Assembly (NCBI RefSeq): GCF_022484265.1
Contig: NZ_JAKVLR010000001.1
Span: 248,001 to 312,000 of the forward strand
Direction: 5' to 3'
DNA from: Companilactobacillus sp.
Lineage (GTDB): Bacteria > Bacillota > Bacilli > Lactobacillales > Lactobacillaceae
Length of the DNA: 64,000 nucleotides
A program made the translations under genes and the position numbers. How positions within the stretch are numbered: the stretch's first letter is position 1; every line of letters begins with the position of its first letter. Shown one piece after another: positions 23,799-32,511 of this stretch. A model generated the notes under the pieces. It ran no database searches. It worked only from the letters and a program-made list of their open reading frames with translations, and was not told the origin of the DNA.

Positions 23799-24167
23799 TA
23801 GTTTCATAGCATTTAGATCAGCAATGATTTGTTTTATATCTTGTTGTTGCTTGCTACTCAAAGCGTCTGAGTCCCCAACGACATCAATTATCGCTGAACC
23901 TTGAGCAATGATATCAATCGTTTTATCGTTGGTTGCTAGCATTGAATAAACCTGCACGAATCCTTGCAACTCGGATAAAATCTTGTCTGATTTAATATTA
24001 GTATCATGCAATAACTGTTCAGCTGTACTGATAATCACTTGTTTTGCACGTTGATTCTTTGCACGATTTTGCCGACGTTCCTGAAAATATGGCAGGAATA
24101 GGGCAACTGAAACAGCTAATATTTCTGCACCGCCTTCGACCCATTCTGCTAATGACCCAATTTCCAT
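23796..24167 (-). CDS. Hypothetical membrane-anchored protein
   Basis: 123 residues with RBS AGGAGGC before ATG 24167. An N-terminal hydrophobic helix (AEILAVSVALFLPYF) is followed by a basic segment (RRQNRAKNQRAK) and a helical cytoplasmic domain. No family recognised. Confidence 0.6.
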   Translation of the reverse strand: MEIGSLAEWVEGGAEILAVSVALFLPYFQERRQNRAKNQRAKQVIISTAEQLLHDTNIKSDKILSELQGFVQVYSMLATNDKTIDIIAQGSAIIDVVGDSDALSSKQQQDIKQIIADLNAMKL

Positions 24168-24255
24168 GAAAGTGCCTCCTGATGTTCTTATTGGTTAGAA
24201 TAATAGCATCATTTATGGGATCAAAATTGTACGAGTAACAAAAAAATTTTTACAA

Positions 24256-25365
24256 TTAATAGTTCAATTTCAATAATTGAGCATTTTTAACATCATCGAT
24301 CGTCTTTGTCCCAGCCAATTGCATGACTGTCTTAAATTCATCATTGAGATGTTCAACTACAGAATAAACGCCATCAGCTCCACCTAGTGCTAATCCGTAG
24401 ATGATCGGACGTGCTAAGGCTACCATGTCGGCACCGGAGGCTAAGGCTTTGAAGACATGAGATCCACGGCGTACGCCAGAGTCAAAAATAACAGGTACTT
24501 TATGATTGACCGCTTTTGCGACACTTTCAAGAACGTCAAATGAGGCAGGTCCGCCGTTAAGTTGACGACCACCATGATTAGAAACGTAGATACCGTCAGC
24601 ACCAGCACCGATGGCCAATAGCGCATCTTCTGGGCTTTGAACGCCTTTTACGATAACTGGAAGTCCGGTAAAGTCTTTGATTCTTTGAACGTCTGCAGGG
24701 CTGATCTTTTGAGCGGCAGCAGCATAGATCTCACCAATTCCTTTGCCTTTTCCATCGCCTTCACTAAATTTTTCAAGGTTGGCCACTGGGATTGGGAATT
24801 GGAAATCATTAACAATGTCGGATTCACGATAACCATCAACAGTTGCATCTGAAGTTAAAATAATTGCTTTTGCACCAGATTTTTTAGCTTCACTCAATAA
24901 GCTTTCGTTGAAGTTCCAATCTTTACTCATATACAATTGGAAAAATTGTGGGGCACCGTCGCCGGCTGTTGCTGTATCAGCAATCGAAGTCGAAGAGTAA
25001 GTACTTTGTGACATCAAGGCACCAGCTTTTGCCATACCTTTAGCAGTATCTTTTTCGCCTTGTGAATGTGCTAATCCTTGAGCTGCAGCAGGGGACATCA
25101 TGATTGGAGTTTTGACATCAATTCCAAAGATAGAGGTATTCGTTTGAGGATCATCGATATTGCTCAAAACGTGAGGCACGATTTGAACGTGATTGAATGC
25201 TTCAGAGTTATGATTCAAAGTCCACTCGTCTTCTGAACCACCACTAATGTAGCCAAAACCTCCAGTAGGAATAATTTTCTTAGCTTCATTTTCCAAAGAA
25301 GGTAAATTTAAAATATCTAATTTCTTTTCGTTATCGCTTTGCGTATATCCATTAATTTCTGTCAT
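24256..25365 (-). CDS. lox: FMN-dependent L-lactate oxidase
   Basis: A 369-residue alpha-hydroxy-acid oxidase with RBS TTGGAGGAA before ATG 25365. The TIM-barrel sequence includes TGGFGYISGGSEDEWTL at the start, FFQLYMSKD, and SNHGGRQ with His264 and Arg267 as the expected catalytic pair. Length and motifs follow the Aerococcus viridans lactate oxidase, which oxidises L-lactate with O2 to pyruvate and H2O2. A related 2-hydroxyacid oxidase cannot be excluded. It is monocistronic; the neighbour at 25522 is divergent. Confidence 0.85.
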   Translation of the reverse strand: MTEINGYTQSDNEKKLDILNLPSLENEAKKIIPTGGFGYISGGSEDEWTLNHNSEAFNHVQIVPHVLSNIDDPQTNTSIFGIDVKTPIMMSPAAAQGLAHSQGEKDTAKGMAKAGALMSQSTYSSTSIADTATAGDGAPQFFQLYMSKDWNFNESLLSEAKKSGAKAIILTSDATVDGYRESDIVNDFQFPIPVANLEKFSEGDGKGKGIGEIYAAAAQKISPADVQRIKDFTGLPVIVKGVQSPEDALLAIGAGADGIYVSNHGGRQLNGGPASFDVLESVAKAVNHKVPVIFDSGVRRGSHVFKALASGADMVALARPIIYGLALGGADGVYSVVEHLNDEFKTVMQLAGTKTIDDVKNAQLLKLNY

Positions 25366-25521
25366 TTAAAATTCCTCCAAAAAAAACGTGTTCGATTTAA
25401 CAGTGATCAAATTAACATGTATTTTTAATTATCACAAGTATTCTTTCTCGAAAAAGAATTATTTTTATTTGAAGGCTATAAGTGAGAAAATTTAAATAAA
25501 TATATTTATGGGATGAGGAAA

Positions 25522-26298
25522 ATGTCTGATCAAAGGTTTAAATTAGCAAATAAAGTCAATCAAAGATTAATTTTCAGTGCCACAGTTGGGGAATTTACCC
25601 ATAAGAAAATTCGTGGAGGTGGCAAAGGCCCAGTATTGCTACTGAAGGATCTTGATTTAGTCGATTCTAAGGGGAAAGTCATCGAGTCAGACTTGGCAGA
25701 CCATGTCTGGGTCAACGCCAATAAAAATGTGTTTAGCATCGGTAAGGAAATTATGCCAAATGATGAATTAATGTTCTCGGCCGTAGTTAAAACTTATGGC
25801 ATCACGCGTAATGATGTAATTAATAAAAGGGACAACATCATTAATCAAGCTAAGTCTAAAAACCAATCATTATTCTCTGAATATCGCGAGGATTATCTGG
25901 ACTGGAAAGACGATTGGCAAAATGTTCTAGCAGAAAATCAGACCGCCAAAAAAAGGTTTCAAGCCGGAGAAATAGATCGCCAAACTTTAAAACAAATTGA
26001 ATCGGACAATATTAATGCTTATAAACAGGCACAGCCAGATGGAGTTGCCGTTAAATCAAAAGAAACACAAAACCAGAGAATTGCCCAACGAAAGAAAAAA
26101 TCTGTAAAATTAGTCGATTATCAATTGGAAGATTTGCAAAACGTCAAATTTTTAAAAGAGAGACGACTTCATCATGGCTGGACTCGATTGAAAATATCTG
26201 AAAATGATTTTCAAAAAATCAAATTTACAAAGTATTTAGCTGCACGAAGTTTTGCCTATCGAGACGGTGTTCCTTTCGACGTTTTCGATAACAAATAA
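25522..26298 (+). CDS. Hypothetical protein (258 aa)
   Basis: Start ATG 25522, with GATGAGGA at 25513-25520 as RBS; an in-frame ATG at 25513 is possible but would bury it. It starts MSDQRFKLANKVNQRLIFSA, has an N-terminal beta-rich part (LLLKDLDLVDSKGKVIESDLADHVWVN), a charged coiled middle and a basic C-terminus. It is soluble. I do not recognise a family. It is transcribed divergently from lactate oxidase. Confidence 0.6.
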   Translation: MSDQRFKLANKVNQRLIFSATVGEFTHKKIRGGGKGPVLLLKDLDLVDSKGKVIESDLADHVWVNANKNVFSIGKEIMPNDELMFSAVVKTYGITRNDVINKRDNIINQAKSKNQSLFSEYREDYLDWKDDWQNVLAENQTAKKRFQAGEIDRQTLKQIESDNINAYKQAQPDGVAVKSKETQNQRIAQRKKKSVKLVDYQLEDLQNVKFLKERRLHHGWTRLKISENDFQKIKFTKYLAARSFAYRDGVPFDVFDNK

Positions 26299-26317
26299 TT
26301 TATCCGAGAACAATTAA

Positions 26318-26347
26318 TTGATATATTTCTAAAAGATTACTTATAAT
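26318..26347 (+). promoter_or_regulatory. SigmaA promoter of doxX-like gene
   Basis: TTGATA (26318-26323) and TATAAT (26342-26347) are separated by 18 bp, upstream of RBS GAGGAGG. Confidence 0.75.
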
Positions 26348-26374
26348 GAAAACGTTATTTTGAGGAGGAACATT

Positions 26375-26872
26375 ATGGTTAAATTTTTAAGGAATAGTAA
26401 GGTTGCCTCGATACTTTTGACCTTGGTCAGAATTTATCTAGGTATCACTTGGACAATGTCAGGCTGGAGCAAGGTCACTGGTGGCGCAACTGATGCAACG
26501 CGTGGCATGTTGTCGGCGGCAATTAAAAATCCGGTCAAGGGACCAACTGGAAATGTGGTTTATCCTTGGTTCAATGACATGATCAGTAGCATTTTGCCAC
26601 ATTCAGCAGGTATGAGTGTCTTGATTTCTTGGGGCGAACTTTTGGTAGGCTTAGGATTGATTTTCGGATGCCTAACGACCGCTGCAGCATTCTTCGGATT
26701 ATTGATGAATTTCTCATACTTATTGGCTGGTGCCATTTCAGTAAATCCAGAGTTTATTTTCTTGGAATATTTCATTTTGATTGCTGGATTCAATGCTGGA
26801 AAAATTGGTTTAGATCGTTGGGTGATTCCGTGGATCAGAACGCATATTTTTAGGAAAAAGCAAATAGCATAA
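26375..26872 (+). CDS. DoxX family membrane protein
   Basis: Start ATG 26375, right after GAGGAGGA; 165 residues. Four membrane helices and the DoxX features LVRIYLGITWTMSGWSKVTGG, GELLVGLGLIFG and NPEFIFLEYFILIAGFNAGKIGLDRW. DoxX proteins associate with respiratory or redox enzymes in other bacteria; the role in fermentative lactobacilli is unclear. Confidence 0.8.
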   Translation: MVKFLRNSKVASILLTLVRIYLGITWTMSGWSKVTGGATDATRGMLSAAIKNPVKGPTGNVVYPWFNDMISSILPHSAGMSVLISWGELLVGLGLIFGCLTTAAAFFGLLMNFSYLLAGAISVNPEFIFLEYFILIAGFNAGKIGLDRWVIPWIRTHIFRKKQIA

Positions 26873-26878
26873 CAAATA

Positions 26879-26911
26879 ACTGGACCGAGTTTGCAACTCA
26901 GTCCAGTTTTT
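26879..26911 (+). terminator. Rho-independent terminator
   Basis: ACTGGAC-GAGTT pairs with AACTC-GTCCAGT, then T5. Confidence 0.92.
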
Positions 26912-26927
26912 GTTTATCATAGGCTTA

Positions 26928-26962
26928 ACTAATATAAAAAATTAAAGTAGACTAATATAAAA
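26928..26962 (+). repeat. 12-bp direct repeat upstream of the LacI-type gene
   Basis: ACTAATATAAAA occurs at 26928-26939 and at 26951-26962, 23 bp apart and just upstream of the regulator RBS. Each copy contains a -10-like TATAAA. It could be a duplicated promoter or a regulator site. Confidence 0.6.
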
Positions 26963-26987
26963 CATCTTATTAGCAGGAGTGATAAAT

Positions 26988-27956
26988 TTGGTAACTATTC
27001 GTGATATTGCAAAAAAAGCCGGTGTATCAGCATCAACTGCATCACGAGCACTAAATAATAATCCGCATATCAGTAAAGATACCATCACTAAAGTACAAAA
27101 GATCGCGGATAAGTATGGCTATATGCCAGATTACAACGCGAAAAATTTGACCACTGGAGAAGCTAGTGCCGTTGGAGTGATTTTTCCAGTGGGAGGTAAT
27201 GGCGCTCCTGCTAATCCTTTTTACGTCAACGTATTAAGCGGTGTTAATAATGAATTGATAAAACGTGGTTACGCATTGTCAGTGGCAATAACACAATCAT
27301 TGGAAGATTTGACTAAGAATGTAAAATCAATGGTTTATCAAAGTAAAATCAAGCGTTTTATTTTGTTGTACTCCCAAAAAGATGATCCAATTGCTAAATT
27401 TCTCCGTGATAATAAACTAAGATTCGTAGTGATCGGTCAGCCAATTGAAAAAAACGATTATTATGTCGATAACAATAACGTTGAAGCAGGTGCCGCAGCA
27501 ACCAGATATTTAATTGAACAAGACCATCCTAAAACTTTGGCATTTGTTCACTCGAAAAATGATTGGATCTTTGAACAGCAACGTTTTGCTGGATTTCAGT
27601 CTGTCGTATCAGAAGCCAATTTGAATTATATCGATTTTAAAATTGACGATGATAATGCAGACAAACTTCAAAGAAAGATTTTTGAAAATCCTCGCATCGA
27701 TGGGGCAGTCGCAACTGATGATTTAAATGCAATGAATTTTGTTGATTCGTTTAATAAAGTATTTCCTCTCAAAAATTTGGAAATGATTGGATTTAATAAT
27801 TCATTGCCGCATATTTTGTTAGAAAAAAATTACAAAACGACCGATCTATTTCCAGAGGAAATGGGAAAAAAGGCTGCACTATTACTATTTAGCGACCGTG
27901 AGAACCAAGAAATCGACCGCAAGCAACATTTAATTGTTGGATATAAAATTATTTAA
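26988..27956 (+). CDS. malR: LacI family regulator of the maltose operon
   Basis: Start TTG 26988, placed by AGGAGT at 26975-26980 (GTG 26979 overlaps that RBS). The 322-residue protein has a LacI HTH at its start (TIRDIAKKAGVSASTASRALN) and a periplasmic-binding-like effector domain. It lies directly upstream of the maltose transporter and phosphorylase genes, as MalR does in other lactobacilli. A palindromic LacI-type operator precedes the transporter gene. Confidence 0.82.
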   Translation: MVTIRDIAKKAGVSASTASRALNNNPHISKDTITKVQKIADKYGYMPDYNAKNLTTGEASAVGVIFPVGGNGAPANPFYVNVLSGVNNELIKRGYALSVAITQSLEDLTKNVKSMVYQSKIKRFILLYSQKDDPIAKFLRDNKLRFVVIGQPIEKNDYYVDNNNVEAGAAATRYLIEQDHPKTLAFVHSKNDWIFEQQRFAGFQSVVSEANLNYIDFKIDDDNADKLQRKIFENPRIDGAVATDDLNAMNFVDSFNKVFPLKNLEMIGFNNSLPHILLEKNYKTTDLFPEEMGKKAALLLFSDRENQEIDRKQHLIVGYKII

Positions 27957-27986
27957 AAGACCAAAATTTTTTTGGTCTTTTTTTTG
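27957..27986 (+). terminator. Rho-independent terminator
   Basis: AAAGACCAAAA pairs with TTTTGGTCTTT, T-run to 27986. Confidence 0.9.
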
Positions 27987-28054
27987 TTGCCCAGAATCAT
28001 TGATAAATCAGACGATGAGCAGTTTTTTGCTTGTAGGAAATATCACATTCTTTT

Positions 28055-28104
28055 ATGCAAACGGTTGCATTAATTTGAAAGCGGTTTTATACTGTGTTCA
28101 TAAA
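28055..28104 (+). promoter_or_regulatory. Maltose operon control region: LacI-type operator, CRE-like box, promoter
   Basis: ATGCAAACGGTTGCAT (28055-28070) is a near-perfect palindrome of LacI-family type. ATTTGAAAGCGGTTTTAT (28073-28090) resembles a catabolite-responsive element. TTGAAA (28075-28080) can serve as -35 with a weak -10 near 28098-28104. The local malR product probably binds the palindrome and CcpA the second site. Confidence 0.65.
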
Positions 28105-28138
28105 TTAATTTGTACAACGAATTAAGGGAGGAAACATC

Positions 28139-29494
28139 ATGTCAGATAAAGAGTCAAAACCAAAGGATGGCGCTGGTTTACCAAAACTATCCTCAAATAC
28201 CATCTGGATGCTTAGTTTAGGATTTCTAGGCGTTCAAATGGCATTCACGCTCCAAAGCTCACAGATGAGTCGTATTTTTCAAACTATTGGGGCTGATCCT
28301 AACAAACTAGGTTGGTTTTTCATCTTGCCACCACTTGCAGGATTGATCGTTCAACCAATCGTTGGTTATTATTCAGATCGTACTTGGGCACCTAAATTAG
28401 GTGGTAGAAGATTGCCATACTTAATTCTTGGTACCGTAGTTGCTGCAATCGTTATGTTCTTATTGCCGAATTCAGGCTCAATGGGATTCGGATATGGTTC
28501 ACTGGCAGCTTTATTGTTTGGTGCAATTACAGTTGCTTTTCTAGATTTATCTTCAAACGTTGCGATGCAACCATTCAAGATGATGGTCGGAGACATGGTC
28601 AACGATGACCAAAAGAGTTACGCCTATGGTATTCAAAGTTTCTTGTCAAACACGGGTGCCGTTATTGCAGCTATTTTCCCATTTGTCTTTACTGCTTTAG
28701 GTATCGCAAATACAGCTAAAAAGGGTGTTGTACCACAGTCTGTTATTTGGTCATTCTACATTGGTGCAGTTATCTTAATTATTTCAACTATTATTACAAT
28801 GTTCAGAGTTAAAGAATATGATCCTGCTACATATGCTAAGTATCACGGTATTTCAGAAGACGCTAACAAAACTGGTGGTAACTGGTTAGCACTTCTTAAA
28901 AAAGCTCCTAAGGTTTTCTGGACTGTTACATTAGTTCAATTCTTCTGCTGGATGGCGTTCCAATATCTATGGACTTATTCAGCCGGTGCTATTTCAGTCA
29001 ACGTTTGGAATACAGCAAATCCAAGTTCTTCCGGATATCAAGCTGCTGGTAACTGGTATGGTGTTTTAGCTGCTGTTCAATCTATTGATGCCGTTATCTG
29101 GTCATACGTACTTGCCAAGGTTCCTAACAATCATCACAAACTAGGTTACGCATCAAGTTTAGTATTAGGTGCAATCGGATTTATCTCAGTATTCTTTGTT
29201 CATTCACAATATGCATTGATCGTATCATTCGTATTAGTTGGTATGGCATGGGCAGCCATGAACACTTATCCTCTTACAATGATCACTAACGCTTTATCAG
29301 GTGAACACATGGGTACTTATCTTGGATTATTCAATGGTTCAATTTGTTTGCCACAGATAGTTGCTTCACTAGCAAGTTTTGCTTTGTTCCCATTATTTGG
29401 AAACTCACAACCACATATGTTCCTTCTAGCCGGAATTATTATGGCAATCGGTGCATTATCAGTTGGATTTATTAAAGAAACATATAAAGCTTAA
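28139..29494 (+). CDS. malT: MFS maltose transporter
   Basis: A 451-residue protein with RBS GGGAGGAAA and twelve predicted membrane helices. QSSQMSRIFQTIGADPN, PPLAGLIVQPIVGYYSDRTW and LDLSSNVAMQPFKMMVGD match the sugar:cation symporter branch of MFS carriers that transport maltose in lactobacilli. It is the first gene of the mal operon, followed 14 nt later by maltose phosphorylase. Substrate is inferred from that linkage. Confidence 0.82.
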   Translation: MSDKESKPKDGAGLPKLSSNTIWMLSLGFLGVQMAFTLQSSQMSRIFQTIGADPNKLGWFFILPPLAGLIVQPIVGYYSDRTWAPKLGGRRLPYLILGTVVAAIVMFLLPNSGSMGFGYGSLAALLFGAITVAFLDLSSNVAMQPFKMMVGDMVNDDQKSYAYGIQSFLSNTGAVIAAIFPFVFTALGIANTAKKGVVPQSVIWSFYIGAVILIISTIITMFRVKEYDPATYAKYHGISEDANKTGGNWLALLKKAPKVFWTVTLVQFFCWMAFQYLWTYSAGAISVNVWNTANPSSSGYQAAGNWYGVLAAVQSIDAVIWSYVLAKVPNNHHKLGYASSLVLGAIGFISVFFVHSQYALIVSFVLVGMAWAAMNTYPLTMITNALSGEHMGTYLGLFNGSICLPQIVASLASFALFPLFGNSQPHMFLLAGIIMAIGALSVGFIKETYKA

Positions 29495-29508
29495 GGAGAA
29501 TACACAAC

Positions 29509-31764
29509 ATGAAACGTATTTTTGAAGTTCAACCTTGGAATGTCTCAACACACGAATTCAAAGCTGAAGATAAAAGATTACAAGAATCCATGACTAGTCT
29601 TGGTAATGGCTATATGGGTATGCGTGGATTCTTTGATGAAGATTATTCAGGCGACAGTTTGCCAGGGATTTATCTGGGAGGAGTTTGGTATCCAGATAAG
29701 ACTCGAGTTGGCTGGTGGAAAAACGGCTATCCAAAATATTTTGGCAAGGTTATCAATGCCGTTAACTTCATCAAAATGAATTTTTTGATCAATGGCGAAA
29801 AATTAGACTTAGCCAAAGATGAATTTACTGACTTTGATTTAGACCTTCATATGAAAAATGCAGTTTTAACCAGATCATTTGTTGTTACAAAGGGTTCAGC
29901 CAAATTGCAATTCAATTTTGAAAGATTTCTAAGTGTTGCTCAAAAAGAACTTTCAGTCCAAAAGGTCACAGTCAAAAATCTATTATCTGAAAAAGTTGAT
30001 TTGAAGATCATCTCGTCAATCGATGCCAATGTTAAAAATGAAGATGCCAACTATGATGAGCATTTCTGGGAAGTCCGCGATATCGAATCAGGCAGTCTAG
30101 TGGCTGAAACTAAACAAAATGACTTTGGTACACCAAGATTTACATCTGGAATGCAAGCTAACTATGTGACTTCATTAGAACCAGTTGGAAATGAGATCAC
30201 CGATTACGAAACTGCCACAACATTTGCTGGCGAACTTCAAGCTGGAGAAACTGCCAGTTTTGAAAAACGTGTAGTTGTTGTTACTTCACGTGATTACGAT
30301 ACTCAAGATCAACTAGTTGCTGCTATGAATGATCTGTCAGTTAAAATTTCAAAGATTTCTTATGATGAATTGTTAACAGCACATGAAAATATTTGGGCCG
30401 AACGTTGGCAACAATCTGACGTCAAGATTGAAGGGGACACTGAAGCACAACAAGGTATGCGTTTTAATCTCTTTGGATTATTTACTACATATTATGGTGA
30501 CGATGCACGTTTAAATATCGGTCCGAAAGGATTCACCGGTGAAAAATACGGTGGGGCAACTTATTGGGATACTGAAGCATTTGCAGTTCCAGTATACTTA
30601 GGTATCACTAAACCAGAGATCACTCGTAACTTATTGATGTATCGCTACAAGCAACTTGACGGCGCATTTGTAAATGCCAAGGAACAAGGACTAAAGGGTG
30701 CATTGTTCCCAATGGTTACGTTTAATGGTATTGAATGTCACAACGAGTGGGAAATCACTTTTGAAGAAATTCATCGTAATGGCGATATTGCTTTCGCAAT
30801 TTACAATTACACTCGTTATACAGGAGATAAATCTTACGTCCTAAACGAAGGTTCAAAAGTTCTGACTGAGATCTCAAGATTTTGGGCAGACCGAGTTCAC
30901 TTCAGTCAACGAAACAATCAATATATGATCCACGGTGTTACGGGTCCTGACGAGTATGAAAACAACGTTGATAATAACTGGAATACAAATTACTTAGCAC
31001 GTTGGACTCTAGAATATACCTTGAAAGTGTTGAGTGAAGTTGGTCCTGAACAAGCAAAAGAATTAAATGTTTCCGATGCTGAAAAAGCTAAATGGCAAGA
31101 TATTGTCGACCGGATGTATCTACCATATGACAAAGATTTGGACATCTTTGTACAGCACGATGGCTTTTTAGATAAGGACTTGCAACCCGTTTCAGCAATT
31201 CCAAAGGACCAATTGCCAATTAATCAACACTGGTCATGGGATAAGATCTTGCGTTCTCCATACATCAAGCAAGGTGACGTTCTCCAGGTAATGTATGACT
31301 TTATCGATGAGTTTACTCCAGAACAAAAGAAACATAATTTTGATTTCTATGAACAATATACGGTGCATGAATCAAGTCTTTCACCAGCAATTTATTCAGT
31401 CATGGCTGCTGACCTTCATTATGAAAAGAAAGCGGTTGAATTATATGAAAGAACAGCTAGACTAGACTTAGATAACTATAATAATGACACCGTAGATGGT
31501 TTACACATCACCTCAATGACAGGTGGATGGATTGCCATGGTTCAAGGATTTGCCGGAATGCGTGTCCATAACGACACATTAAGCTATAAACCATTTTTAC
31601 CACAAAAATGGAATAGCTATTCATTCAGACAAGTCTTTAGAGGTCGCGTTATCGAAGTGAGCGTTGATAAATCTGGCAATCACTTCAAGTTGATCTCAGG
31701 ACAACCATTAGACATTGAAGTTGATGGCAAACCACTTACACTTGAATCACTACAAACTAATTAA
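29509..31764 (+). CDS. mapA: Maltose phosphorylase (GH65)
   Basis: A 751-residue protein, the usual length of GH65 phosphorylases, with RBS AAGGAGAA. It has the N-terminal super-sandwich domain, an (alpha/alpha)6 barrel with GGATYWDTEAF and the catalytic acid in HGVTGPDEYENN (Glu about 482). KxxxINQHWSWDK-type segments bind phosphate and sugar. It converts maltose plus phosphate to glucose and beta-glucose-1-phosphate. pgmB downstream supports maltose rather than trehalose or kojibiose as substrate, but the exact disaccharide is inferred. Confidence 0.9.
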   Translation: MKRIFEVQPWNVSTHEFKAEDKRLQESMTSLGNGYMGMRGFFDEDYSGDSLPGIYLGGVWYPDKTRVGWWKNGYPKYFGKVINAVNFIKMNFLINGEKLDLAKDEFTDFDLDLHMKNAVLTRSFVVTKGSAKLQFNFERFLSVAQKELSVQKVTVKNLLSEKVDLKIISSIDANVKNEDANYDEHFWEVRDIESGSLVAETKQNDFGTPRFTSGMQANYVTSLEPVGNEITDYETATTFAGELQAGETASFEKRVVVVTSRDYDTQDQLVAAMNDLSVKISKISYDELLTAHENIWAERWQQSDVKIEGDTEAQQGMRFNLFGLFTTYYGDDARLNIGPKGFTGEKYGGATYWDTEAFAVPVYLGITKPEITRNLLMYRYKQLDGAFVNAKEQGLKGALFPMVTFNGIECHNEWEITFEEIHRNGDIAFAIYNYTRYTGDKSYVLNEGSKVLTEISRFWADRVHFSQRNNQYMIHGVTGPDEYENNVDNNWNTNYLARWTLEYTLKVLSEVGPEQAKELNVSDAEKAKWQDIVDRMYLPYDKDLDIFVQHDGFLDKDLQPVSAIPKDQLPINQHWSWDKILRSPYIKQGDVLQVMYDFIDEFTPEQKKHNFDFYEQYTVHESSLSPAIYSVMAADLHYEKKAVELYERTARLDLDNYNNDTVDGLHITSMTGGWIAMVQGFAGMRVHNDTLSYKPFLPQKWNSYSFRQVFRGRVIEVSVDKSGNHFKLISGQPLDIEVDGKPLTLESLQTN

Positions 31765-31770
31765 TAAATT

Positions 31771-31806
31771 GGTGTCTGAGTTATCTTAATTCAGGCACTT
31801 TTTTTG
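31771..31806 (+). terminator. Intercistronic terminator-like hairpin
   Basis: GTGTCTGA pairs with TCAGGCAC (one G.T) followed by seven T, between mapA and pgmB. Probably an attenuating or partial terminator because pgmB belongs functionally to the operon. Confidence 0.7.
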
Positions 31807-31821
31807 AAAGGGAGCACGAAT

Positions 31822-32511
31822 ATGGTTGAGTTTAAGGATATTAAAGGCTTTGTATTTGATTTGGACGGCGTGATTGCCGATACCTCTGTGTATCATTCAA
31901 AAGCTTGGCATCAATTAGCTGATGAATTAGGCGTTCAATGGAGTGAGGACCTAGCCAATAATCTTAAGGGTGTTAGCCGGATGGATTCGCTAGAATTGAT
32001 CCTCAAAACAGGTGGCAAGGAAAACGACTACACGCAAGCCGAAAAGGAACATTATGCAACAAAGAAAAATACTAATTATTTGGAATTGTTAAAGGGTATG
32101 GATTCTTCAGCAATTCTCCCCGGGATTTCTGATTTCTTAAAGAGTCTTGAAGAAAATAATTACAAACTTTCACTAGCTTCAGCTTCAAAGAACTCACCAT
32201 TGGTTCTTAAACAACTGGGATTGGATCAATATTTCTCAGAAAAAGTTGATCCCTCAACGTTGAAACATGGTAAGCCAGATCCAGAGATTTTTGCACGCGG
32301 TGCTGAGGTTTTGAACCTTAAACCAGAAGAATGTATTGGGATCGAAGACGCTAAAGTTGGTGTTGAATCGATCAATTCGGCCGGTGAGACTTCAGTTGGT
32401 ATTGGTGATAAAAATATTTTGAGCGAAGCAGATATTAACTTTGAAGATACTTCAGAATTGACTTTAGAAAACATCAAAAACGCAATGGAAGTAGGAGCAG
32501 CTAATGATTAA
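31822..32511 (+). CDS. pgmB: Beta-phosphoglucomutase
   Basis: Start ATG 31822 with AAAGGGAG at 31807-31814 (TTG 31804 is inside the terminator). The 229-residue HAD protein has FDLDGVIADTS with nucleophile Asp13 and acid/base Asp15, the cap domain, HGKPDPEIF and GIEDAKVG. It converts beta-glucose-1-phosphate from the phosphorylase into glucose-6-phosphate. Its end overlaps galM by 8 nt. Confidence 0.92.
   Translation: MVEFKDIKGFVFDLDGVIADTSVYHSKAWHQLADELGVQWSEDLANNLKGVSRMDSLELILKTGGKENDYTQAEKEHYATKKNTNYLELLKGMDSSAILPGISDFLKSLEENNYKLSLASASKNSPLVLKQLGLDQYFSEKVDPSTLKHGKPDPEIFARGAEVLNLKPEECIGIEDAKVGVESINSAGETSVGIGDKNILSEADINFEDTSELTLENIKNAMEVGAAND

Noticed and set aside
32226..32477. Minus-strand ORF within pgmB
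   Set aside because: Shadow of the real gene without RBS.
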